Of a DNA stretch of 11,234 nt, positions 1 through 5,463 are shown piece by piece (position 1 is the first letter of the stretch; every line of letters begins with the position of its first letter). Source of the stretch: RGIG3009 sp045630765 (lineage in GTDB: Bacteria; Bacillota; Clostridia; Oscillospirales; Acutalibacteraceae); contig JAZQTM010000020.1 in assembly GCA_045630765.1 (NCBI GenBank), forward strand, positions 1-11,234, written 5' to 3'. The notes beneath the pieces are model-generated. The model saw only the letters and a list, made by a program, of their open reading frames with translations. It was not told the DNA's origin and did no database searches. A program made the position numbers and the translations under genes.

Positions 1-1
1 A

Positions 2-124
2 TGCCGTAACGTGGCGCATTTTCCGCTGCTTGAACGGCTTGGTTTTGTAAACGAAAACGACGCGTATACCATCTTCATTCCCAACTTTTTTATGCGCCCG
101 TGCAGCGGTTGCAGCGGCACTTGA
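2..124 (+). CDS. 3' end of an unidentified protein (partial)
   Basis: This is an open frame from the left window edge to a TGA at 122-124, giving the last 40 residues of a protein that starts outside the window. The visible part contains FPLLERLGF, an acidic NEND stretch, a hydrophobic IFIPNFF segment and a cysteine-containing tail ending PCSGCSGT. The LLERLGF stretch is weakly like the last strand-helix region of GNAT acetyltransferases, but this is only a resemblance and I do not recognise the family. The C-x-x-C arrangement four residues from the end could bind a metal, though nothing else supports that. The frame matches the + strand orientation of everything downstream, and the next gene has its own promoter, so this gene is probably a separate transcription unit. 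It could be a chance open frame, given how short it is. Confidence 0.5.
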   Translation, partial: CRNVAHFPLLERLGFVNENDAYTIFIPNFFMRPCSGCSGT

Positions 125-176
125 CGAAAACTGAACATAAATAGACGAATTCTTTCGATTTTATAAGCAAAAAACC

Positions 177-205
177 TTGTTATTTTTGGCAAAATACGGT
201 ATACT
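177..205 (+). promoter_or_regulatory. Sigma-A type promoter of the biotin cassette
   Basis: A -35 element TTGTTA (177-182) is followed by a 17-bp spacer and a -10 element TATACT (200-205). Each hexamer matches the TTGACA/TATAAT consensus at four or more positions, and the spacing is ideal. Transcription would start near 212, giving a leader of about 60 bases before the ATG at 274. The region is AT-rich compared with the coding DNA around it. A second -35-like hexamer, TTGGCA (186-191), has no good -10 at the right distance. No better promoter is visible between the upstream stop at 124 and the ATG. Confidence 0.6.
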
Positions 206-210
206 GTATT
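193..210. promoter_or_regulatory. 18-bp palindrome over the -10 element, candidate operator
   Basis: AATACGGTATACTGTATT is an inverted repeat with eight of nine base pairs matching; the one mismatched pair is G198 opposite T205. It is centred on GTATAC and covers the whole -10 hexamer at 200-205. A dimeric repressor bound here would block RNA polymerase. The site resembles the short TATAC-centred operators used by some GntR-family regulators, but no regulator gene is in the window, so the cognate protein is unknown. Part of the symmetry could come from the AT-rich promoter itself. Confidence 0.4.
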
Positions 211-273
211 CAATAATTATCATGGCGCAGGATTGGCTTTTTTAGCAGGACTGCTGTATGGAGGTTAAACGAT

Positions 274-1533
274 ATGAGCAAGCAAGCGTCCGCGGCGCTT
301 ACGCGTCTGGAACAGTTCTTCGATCCGGGAACGTTTGTTGAAATCGATCGCTTGATGAAGGACGGGGGAGAACCTGTTCCGGTTGTCGGCGGTTACGGTT
401 TGGTGAACGAATCTCCGGTATATGCTTTTGCACAAGACCGTACGGTCTGCAGCGGTGCTGTAGGAAAAGCACACGCCGCTAAAATTAAAACCGTATATCG
501 TCTGGCAGCACAAAACGGTGCTCCCGTTGTCGGTTTGTTTGACAGTGACGGTGCACGTTTGGGTGAGGGCCTGGATGCGATGGATGCCATCGCGGATATT
601 CTCGCATCGGCAAACGATCTGTCCGGTGTTGTGCCGCAGATCGCGGTGGTGCTGGGTGCTTGTGTCGGTTCTTCTGCTTTGATTGCAGCGGCTGCCGACG
701 TTGTGATTGCCGCCAAAGACGCCGACTATTATCTGAACGTCGGTGATGAGAACAGCAAAGCGGATGTTAGTGCAGAAAATGCAGATGAGGCGATCGCCAA
801 AGCACGCGAGTTGCTCTCTTATCTGCCATCTAATAACCTGGCAGTTGCCCCGCTGTTTGAAACCGTGAATCCCGCTGCTGTGGACGGCACCGATGCCGCC
901 GCGATCATAGCGGATGCCGGTTCGCTTTTCAAACTGTATAACGACGATGTGGCGGCGTTTGCCCGTGTGAACGGTGCCGCTTGCGGTATTATTACCTTGT
1001 CGGGTGATCCGATCTCTTGTTGTGCCGCGTCGCGTGCCGCTCGCTTTATGCGTTTGTGCGACAGCTTCTCGTTGCCGGTTATCACGGCAGTAGATGCCGC
1101 CGGCTTTAAGGGGCTTAAATGTGCCTCCAAGATCACGCAGGCGTACGCGGAGGCAACCACCGCAAAATTGACGCTGGTTACCGGTAAAGCCTACGGTGCG
1201 GTATACGTTGCTGTGGCGGGTAAATTTGCCGGTGCCGATGCCGTGCTGGCGTGGCCGGATGCATCGATTTCTCCGCTTGCTCCCGAAACGGCTATCCACA
1301 TTGTTTGGAAAGATCGCTTGAGCGAAATGAACGATCCCGCAAAAGATCGCGCGGCTCTTGCTGAAGAATATCGCAAGACCTGTTGCAACGCTGAGGCGGC
1401 TGCCGCACAGGGCGCGGTTACGGATATCGTCACTCCCGAGCAAACGCGTGCACACGTGGAAGCATTCCTTGAGATGCTCTCCGGCAAGCGCGTCAGCAAA
1501 TTACCGAAGAAACACGCGAATATTCGCTTATAA
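274..1533 (+). CDS. Acyl-CoA carboxyltransferase subunit, short divergent (12S / PccB-like)
   Basis: A 419-residue protein of the crotonase-fold biotin-dependent carboxyltransferase family, which moves CO2 between carboxybiotin and an acyl-CoA. GGAGG at 260-264 sits nine bases before the ATG. The N-half shows VVGGYGLV, the family pattern AQNGAPVVGLFDSDGAR (residue 95 is the Arg) and GVVPQIAVVLGACVGSSAL (about 117-136). The C-half shows EATTAKLTLVTGKAYGAVY (293-311), LAWP (325-328) and the typical C-terminal end LPKKHANIRL. Family members usually have about 510-525 residues, so this one is roughly 100 shorter. The bulky loop after the VDTPGF-like segment (here VDAAGFKG) is missing. Positions that normally read GG in the two oxyanion-hole loops read GS (132-133) and GA (308-309). 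The substrate acyl-CoA cannot be told from sequence. The following biotin carrier and OadA-type genes suggest it is one half of a transcarboxylase or of a decarboxylase complex. Confidence 0.8.
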   Translation: MSKQASAALTRLEQFFDPGTFVEIDRLMKDGGEPVPVVGGYGLVNESPVYAFAQDRTVCSGAVGKAHAAKIKTVYRLAAQNGAPVVGLFDSDGARLGEGLDAMDAIADILASANDLSGVVPQIAVVLGACVGSSALIAAAADVVIAAKDADYYLNVGDENSKADVSAENADEAIAKARELLSYLPSNNLAVAPLFETVNPAAVDGTDAAAIIADAGSLFKLYNDDVAAFARVNGAACGIITLSGDPISCCAASRAARFMRLCDSFSLPVITAVDAAGFKGLKCASKITQAYAEATTAKLTLVTGKAYGAVYVAVAGKFAGADAVLAWPDASISPLAPETAIHIVWKDRLSEMNDPAKDRAALAEEYRKTCCNAEAAAAQGAVTDIVTPEQTRAHVEAFLEMLSGKRVSKLPKKHANIRL

Positions 1534-1572
1534 TGGGCTCTTGCCTGAATGTGAAAGGAAGGTTTAAGTACT

Positions 1573-1986
1573 ATGAAACGTTTTAACATCACCGTCAACG
1601 GCAAGGCCTATGACGTACAGGTCGAGGAAATCGGCGGAGCAGCACCTGCTGTTGCTGCCCCCGCTCCCGCAGCTGCTCCCGTGGCAGCTCCTGCTCCCGT
1701 GGCAGCTCCCGCTGCTCCCGCTCCGGCTGCTGAGTCGGCTCCTGCGGCAGCTCCCGCTGCCCCCGCAGCAGGTGCGGAAACCGTTTCTGCTCCCATGCCG
1801 GGTACTATCGTCAACATCGTGGTTTCTGCCGGTCAGTCGGTCAAATCCGGTGACGTGTTGCTCGTGCTGGAAGCTATGAAAATGGAAAACGAGATCATGG
1901 CCCCCCGCGACGGTGTCGTTGCCGGTGTTCATGTCAACAAAGGCGATAGTGTCGATTCCGGCACGCTGCTCGTATCTCTGCAATAA
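1573..1986 (+). CDS. Biotin carboxyl carrier protein, stand-alone (1.3S-like)
   Basis: A 137-residue carrier whose biotinylated lysine shuttles carboxyl groups between the two neighbouring carboxyltransferases. The N-terminal segment MKRFNITVNGKAYDVQVEE (1-19) matches the start of propionibacterial 1.3S and related carriers. Residues 21-69 form a flexible Ala/Pro linker. Residues 70-137 are the biotinyl/lipoyl domain, with APMPGT at 73-78 and EAMKMEN at 100-106, so biotin should be attached at Lys103. The ribosome site AAGGAAGG (1555-1562) lies ten bases before the ATG, and 39 bases separate it from the upstream stop. It has no membrane segment, unlike OadG-type subunits. The biotin ligase (BirA) and a biotin carboxylase are not in the window. 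The linker DNA contains an 18-bp tandem repeat, listed separately. Identity as a biotin carrier is near certain; the partner enzyme assignment is inferred from position. Confidence 0.93.
   Translation: MKRFNITVNGKAYDVQVEEIGGAAPAVAAPAPAAAPVAAPAPVAAPAAPAPAAESAPAAAPAAPAAGAETVSAPMPGTIVNIVVSAGQSVKSGDVLLVLEAMKMENEIMAPRDGVVAGVHVNKGDSVDSGTLLVSLQ
1675..1710 (+). repeat. Two tandem 18-bp copies in the Ala/Pro linker
   Basis: GCTCCCGTGGCAGCTCCT (1675-1692) is followed directly by the same 18 bases with a final C (1693-1710). Each copy encodes APVAAP, and the copies sit in the Ala/Pro linker of the biotin carrier. The repeat is in frame, so gain or loss of a unit would change linker length by six residues without breaking the protein. 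Surrounding sequence is also rich in GCTCCC and GCAGCTCCC units. Confidence 0.85.
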
Positions 1987-2007
1987 TTCGGGAAAGGAAG
2001 GATCACC

Positions 2008-3408
2008 ATGGCAAAGGTTGGTATTACCGAAACGATCCTGCGTGACGCGCACCAATCGCTGATCGCCACCCGTATGACAACGGAGGAAATGTTGCCCGCA
2101 CTGGAATTGTTGGATGAGGTTGGTTATCATTCCTTGGAGTGCTGGGGTGGCGCGACGTTTGATTCTTGCTTGCGATTCTTGAACGAGGATCCGTGGGAGC
2201 GCTTGCGCACTCTTAAAAAGCATATGCCCAAGACGCCTCTGCAAATGCTCTTCCGCGGTCAGAATATGCTCGGTTATCGGCATTACGCGGACGACGTGGT
2301 GGAATATTTCGTACAAAAAGCGGTAGCAAATGGTATCGACGTGATCCGCATCTTTGATGCGCTCAACGATATTCGTAACCTGGAAACGTCTATTAAAGCC
2401 GCTAAAAAAGAAAAAGGCGCGCACGTACAGGTTGCAGTGAGCTACACTACCGGTCCGGTGCACAACGTCGAGCATTTTGTTAAGTATGCAAAACAGCTTG
2501 AGGAAACGGGTGCAGATTCCATCTGCATTAAGGATATGGCGGGCTTGTTGGTGCCGTATGACACGTATACGCTCGTCAAGGAGATCAAAAATGCAGTTTC
2601 CATTCCGGTTCAACTGCACTCTCACGCCACGGCGGGTATTGCCGATATGGTGCTGATGAAGGGTGTCGAGGCGGGTGCTTCCGTAATTGACACGGCCCTT
2701 TCCCCGTTGTCGATGGGTACTTCTCATCCGGCGACCGAATCTATGGTCGCGGCGTTGGCGGGTACGGAATACGATACCGGTTTGGATCTTGTGAAACTCA
2801 AAGAGGTCAGCGCTTATTTTGCCGGTCTGCGTAAGAAGTATCTGGAGAACGGCCAGCTCAATCCGAAGATGCTGGAAGTTGATACCAATGCGCTGATTTA
2901 TCAGGTGCCGGGCGGTATGCTTTCCAATCTGGTCAGCCAGCTCAAGCAAGCGGGCAGAGAAGATCAGTTGGAAGAAGTGCTGATGGAAGTTCCGCGCGTG
3001 CGTGCGGACGCCGGTTATCCGCCGTTGGTTACCCCTTCGTCCCAGATCGTGGGTACACAGGCGGTGTTCAACGTTATCGGCGGCGAGCGCTACAAGATGG
3101 TTACCAAAGAGTTTAAGGGCTTGGTGCGCGGCGAATACGGCGCAACACCTGCGCCGATCGATCCCGAATTTGTCAAGAAGATCATTGGCGACGAAGAGCC
3201 CATCACCTGTCGTCCGGCAGACCGTTTGGAGCCGGAGCTGGATAAATTGCGTGATGAAATGAAAGAGTGGTATGAGCAGGAAGAAGACGTGCTCAGCTAC
3301 GCGCAGTTTGGGCAGGTCGCAGTCAAGTTCTTTGAGAACCGTCGCAATGAGAAATATCACATTGACGGCAAGCATCTGAATCAAGAAGAACAGGTGCACC
3401 CCGTCTGA
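2008..3408 (+). CDS. oadA: OadA / transcarboxylase 5S-type carboxyltransferase without biotin domain
   Basis: A 466-residue DRE-TIM (HMGL-like) barrel carboxyltransferase that exchanges CO2 between carboxybiotin and pyruvate/oxaloacetate. The start has a good ribosome site (AAGGAAGG, 1994-2001). Family motifs are ILRDAHQS (10-17, metal ligand Asp13), LECWGGATFD, RIFDALND, CIKDMAG (173-179, Lys175 the expected carbamylated metal ligand) and LHSHATAG (203-210, His204 and His206 metal ligands). The C-terminal part matches the PYC_OADA conserved domain (PGGMLSNL, TPSSQIVGTQAV). Spacing between the metal ligands is close to that of Propionibacterium 5S. Typical OadA proteins of about 590 residues end in a biotinyl domain; this one stops at HPV with none, so it must use the separate carrier encoded 21 bases upstream. 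It could serve in pyruvate:acyl-CoA transcarboxylation, as oxaloacetate decarboxylase alpha with a pump encoded elsewhere, or as a PycB-like subunit. Family assignment is secure; the physiological reaction is not. Confidence 0.92.
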   Translation: MAKVGITETILRDAHQSLIATRMTTEEMLPALELLDEVGYHSLECWGGATFDSCLRFLNEDPWERLRTLKKHMPKTPLQMLFRGQNMLGYRHYADDVVEYFVQKAVANGIDVIRIFDALNDIRNLETSIKAAKKEKGAHVQVAVSYTTGPVHNVEHFVKYAKQLEETGADSICIKDMAGLLVPYDTYTLVKEIKNAVSIPVQLHSHATAGIADMVLMKGVEAGASVIDTALSPLSMGTSHPATESMVAALAGTEYDTGLDLVKLKEVSAYFAGLRKKYLENGQLNPKMLEVDTNALIYQVPGGMLSNLVSQLKQAGREDQLEEVLMEVPRVRADAGYPPLVTPSSQIVGTQAVFNVIGGERYKMVTKEFKGLVRGEYGATPAPIDPEFVKKIIGDEEPITCRPADRLEPELDKLRDEMKEWYEQEEDVLSYAQFGQVAVKFFENRRNEKYHIDGKHLNQEEQVHPV

Positions 3409-3426
3409 TATGCCATACTTTTCGAC

Positions 3427-3461
3427 TATCCGAAAGCCTCCGCAAAAGAGGCTTTCGGATA
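3427..3461 (+). terminator. 14-bp perfect hairpin after the biotin cassette
   Basis: TATCCGAAAGCCTC (3427-3440) pairs perfectly with GAGGCTTTCGGATA (3448-3461) across a 7-base loop, CGCAAAA. It starts 19 bases after the oadA-type stop codon and ends 25 bases before the yicC start. The position suits a transcription terminator between two units. The following bases (TACGCGCTTATAAAGG) have no T-tract, however, and none follows on the - strand either, so intrinsic termination should be poor. It could instead protect the 3' end of the cassette mRNA, be a processing site, or allow partial read-through into the housekeeping operon. Confidence 0.6.
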
Positions 3462-3486
3462 TACGCGCTTATAAAGGAGTGTCTGT

Positions 3487-4365
3487 ATGATACGCAGTAT
3501 GACCGGTTATGGTCGCCATCAGGCTGTTGTAAACGGATGGGACGTTACGGTAGAACTCAAATCCGTCAACCATCGGTATTTTGAATATTCGTCCCGTTTG
3601 CCGCGCACCTGTGGCTTTTTGGACGATAAACTGAAATCGTATTTACAACAAGAAATTGCTCGCGGAAAAGTGGACGTTTACGTGTCACTGGATGCGGTAG
3701 AGCAGGCGGATAGCGTTGTAGAAGTAAACGTGCCGCTGGCACACGCCTACTATGATGCTTTGAGCGAACTGGAAACGCAACTGGAACTTCGCAACGACTT
3801 ATCCGTTATGAATATTGCCCGTTTCCCGGACGTTCTTGTCGTTCGCAAGACCGAAACCGACGAGCAAGAAATCTGGAACGCGGTGCAACAGGTAGCGGCC
3901 GCGGCATTGGAAAAATTTGTGGCAATGCGTGAATTGGAAGGCGTGCGGATGCGCGAAGACGTGCTCAGCCGTCGTGAAACGCTCTTGCAAGCGGTTGCTG
4001 CGGTAGAGGAACGTTCGCCGCAGACGGTGCGTGAACATATGGAAAAGGTGGAAGCCCGTATGCGTGAGCTGCTCGGGACGGCAACGGTGGATGAACAGCG
4101 TTTGCTGACAGAAGCCGCCATTTTTGCGGATAAGATCGCCACCGCTGAGGAAACCGTGCGTTTACGCAGCCATTTGGATCAATTGCAGGATTTGGTTAAC
4201 AGCGATGAGCCGGTAGGCAGAAAACTTGATTTTCTGGTACAGGAAATCAATCGCGAGACCAACACGATCGGATCCAAAGCATCTGATCTGCAACTGGCAC
4301 AGGTGGTTGTGGATATGAAAGCGGAGATCGAAAAGATCCGTGAACAGATCCAGAATATTGAGTAA
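3487..4365 (+). CDS. yicC: YicC/YloC family endoribonuclease
   Basis: A 292-residue protein with the family signature at both ends: MIRSMTGYGR at the N-terminus and INRETNTIGSKASDLQ near residues 254-269, followed by VVVDMKAEIEKIREQIQNIE to the end. The length matches Bacillus YloC, so the gene looks complete. YicC proteins are metal-dependent endoribonucleases; the Escherichia coli member influences decay of small RNAs. The middle (about 120-250) is charged and helical and should form the coiled-coil assembly region. AAGGAG at 3474-3479 precedes the ATG by seven bases. It is the first gene of the housekeeping run, and remA follows after 17 bases, the order seen in Bacillus and Clostridia. 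No clear promoter is visible in the 78-base gap upstream. Confidence 0.93.
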   Translation: MIRSMTGYGRHQAVVNGWDVTVELKSVNHRYFEYSSRLPRTCGFLDDKLKSYLQQEIARGKVDVYVSLDAVEQADSVVEVNVPLAHAYYDALSELETQLELRNDLSVMNIARFPDVLVVRKTETDEQEIWNAVQQVAAAALEKFVAMRELEGVRMREDVLSRRETLLQAVAAVEERSPQTVREHMEKVEARMRELLGTATVDEQRLLTEAAIFADKIATAEETVRLRSHLDQLQDLVNSDEPVGRKLDFLVQEINRETNTIGSKASDLQLAQVVVDMKAEIEKIREQIQNIE

Positions 4366-4382
4366 CGGCGGGAGGGTTCGAT

Positions 4383-4643
4383 ATGCGCCTTATTAACATA
4401 GGCTTCGGCAATATGGTTGCCGCCGGTCGTCTGGTGGCGATCGTCAGTCCCGAGTCGGCTCCGATCAAACGTATCATTCAAGATGCGAAGGATCGCGGAA
4501 CTTTGATTGATGCGACGTATGGTCGGCGTACCCGCGCGGTGCTGATTACGGACAGCGAACACGTTATTTTATCGGCAGTACAGCCCGAAACGGTGGCAAA
4601 CCGTTTTGAAGACGGTGAGGGGGAACTCGATCATGGCGATTGA
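4383..4643 (+). CDS. remA: RemA/DUF370 family DNA-binding regulator
   Basis: An 86-residue protein almost entirely covered by the RemA (DUF370, YlzA) family. It shows LINIGFGNMV (3-12), VSPESAPIKRIIQDA (21-35), the basic GRRTRAV segment (47-53) and HVILSAVQPETVANRF (60-75). In Bacillus subtilis RemA forms ring-like oligomers that bind DNA through arginines and activates matrix and osmoprotection genes; the targets here are unknown. GGAGG at 4371-4375 precedes the ATG. The last eleven residues (EDGEGELDHGD) are an acidic tail whose codons contain the ribosome site and first codons of gmk, so the two genes overlap by 11 bases and are probably translationally coupled. Confidence 0.93.
   Translation: MRLINIGFGNMVAAGRLVAIVSPESAPIKRIIQDAKDRGTLIDATYGRRTRAVLITDSEHVILSAVQPETVANRFEDGEGELDHGD
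4617..4635 (+). promoter_or_regulatory. Ribosome binding site deciding the gmk start
   Basis: GAGGGGG at 4617-4623 lies nine bases before ATG 4633-4635. An in-frame TTG at 4606 would add nine residues (beginning MKTVRGNSI), but it lacks a ribosome site at the right distance and the extra residues are not part of the guanylate kinase fold. The ATG at 4633 is therefore preferred. Confidence 0.75.
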
Positions 4644-5214
4644 TCCCGGCTTGCTGATCGTCTTTTCCGGTCCGTCCGGTTGCGGGAAAGGAACGCTTGT
4701 GGCGAAATTACTGCAAGAGCGCGCCGACACGGTGCTCTCTGTTTCGGTTACCACGCGTGCGCCGCGTCCCGGCGAAATCGACGGTGTGCATTATTTTTTC
4801 AAAACACGTGAAGAAGTTGAGCAAATGATCCGTGAGGATGCCTTGCTTGAATACGCGCAGTACAGCGGTAACTATTACGGTACACCGCGCGCTGCCGTAG
4901 AGGAACATCTGCGGGCAGGGCATAACGTGATCTTGGAAATCGACGTGCAGGGTGCCGTACAGGTTATGGAGCGTTGCAGTGATTATGTTTCCATTTTCCT
5001 GACCGTTCCCTCAATAGAGGAACTGGAACGTCGCTTGCGCGGTCGCGGGACCGAGGCGGAGGAATGGATACAAACGCGTATGCAAGCCGCCAAAAGCGAA
5101 CTTGAGTACATTGACCGTTATCAGTACACGGTCTTAAACGATGAGGTAGACGTCGCTTTCGAACGCCTCAACGCTATTATTGAAACCGAAAAATCGCGGA
5201 AAAAACCGCAATAA
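4633..5214 (+). CDS. gmk: Guanylate kinase
   Basis: A 193-residue enzyme converting GMP and ATP to GDP and ADP in the cytoplasm, an essential step in GTP and dGTP supply. The P-loop GPSGCGKGT lies at 13-21 (Lys19 for ATP phosphate). It is followed by the GMP-binding region with SVSVTTRAPRPGE, GVHYFF, LLEYAQYSGNYYGTP and VILEIDVQGA, then the SIFLTVPS strand and the RLRGRGTE lid. All are in the normal order and the length is usual for bacterial Gmk. The canonical P-loop Val is Cys17 here, a conservative change. It overlaps the end of remA by 11 bases and is followed after 18 bases by rpoZ, the common gmk-rpoZ pair. Confidence 0.96.
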   Translation: MAIDPGLLIVFSGPSGCGKGTLVAKLLQERADTVLSVSVTTRAPRPGEIDGVHYFFKTREEVEQMIREDALLEYAQYSGNYYGTPRAAVEEHLRAGHNVILEIDVQGAVQVMERCSDYVSIFLTVPSIEELERRLRGRGTEAEEWIQTRMQAAKSELEYIDRYQYTVLNDEVDVAFERLNAIIETEKSRKKPQ

Positions 5215-5219
5215 TACAT

Positions 5220-5235
5220 GGAGGAATGTAGTATG
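5220..5235 (+). promoter_or_regulatory. Ribosome binding site deciding the rpoZ start
   Basis: GGAGG at 5220-5224 is eight bases before ATG 5233-5235. An in-frame ATG at 5218 overlaps this ribosome site and would add only MEECS, so the later ATG is the likely start. Confidence 0.75.
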
Positions 5236-5430
5236 TTAAAACCGACCGACATTGAACAATTAAAGGGTAAGAACAGCCGCTATGCGGTGGTGATCGGTGT
5301 TGCCAAGCGCGCCCGCAGCATTGCTCAGGATGCAGAGGACAACGGCGTTGTGCTGACCGAAAAACCGGTGAGCATGGCAATCTTGGATTTTACCGAGGGC
5401 GATTACAGAATGGTCGCTTCCAACGACTAA
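5233..5430 (+). CDS. rpoZ: RNA polymerase omega subunit
   Basis: A 65-residue protein, about the length of Bacillus omega. It begins MLKPTDIEQLKGKNSRYAVV and contains the family core SRYAVVIGVAKRARSIAQ, where the SRY and AKRAR elements contact the beta-prime subunit. It then has the short helical and acidic end AILDFTEGDYRMVASND. Omega helps assemble and stabilise RNA polymerase and, in proteobacteria, forms part of a ppGpp site. It lies directly after gmk, as in most Firmicutes. The next gene is priA, 33 bases on, with no coaBC in between. Confidence 0.92.
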   Translation: MLKPTDIEQLKGKNSRYAVVIGVAKRARSIAQDAEDNGVVLTEKPVSMAILDFTEGDYRMVASND

Positions 5431-5463
5431 TTCTACAATAACAATCGTTAGGGAGGAGTCGGC

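Noticed and set aside
222..245. A seven-codon reading frame MAQDWLF in the leader of the biotin cassette, a possible regulatory leader peptide
   Set aside because: There is no ribosome site before its ATG, which lies only about ten bases from the predicted transcript start. It lacks runs of a regulatory amino acid and no attenuator hairpin follows.
244..255. Short inverted repeat AGCAG-GA-CTGCT just upstream of the first ribosome site
   Set aside because: The loop of two bases is too tight and the stem too short to be a convincing regulatory structure.
265..1455. A 396-codon open frame on the - strand opposite the carboxyltransferase
   Set aside because: It is an antisense shadow of a gene with clear family motifs. 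The predicted protein has no recognisable domain.
3332..3360. Promoter-like pair TTGAGA / TATCAC inside the end of oadA, possibly driving yicC
   Set aside because: The -10 is a poor match and it lies inside coding sequence. It is kept only as a possibility in the hairpin finding.
1564..3399. A 611-codon open frame on the - strand opposite the biotin carrier and oadA
   Set aside because: It lies antisense to two certain genes. Its product is low-complexity Ser/Gly/Arg/Cys where it faces the Ala/Pro linker, and no family is recognisable. No ribosome site or own promoter is visible. It comes from the codon bias of the + strand genes.
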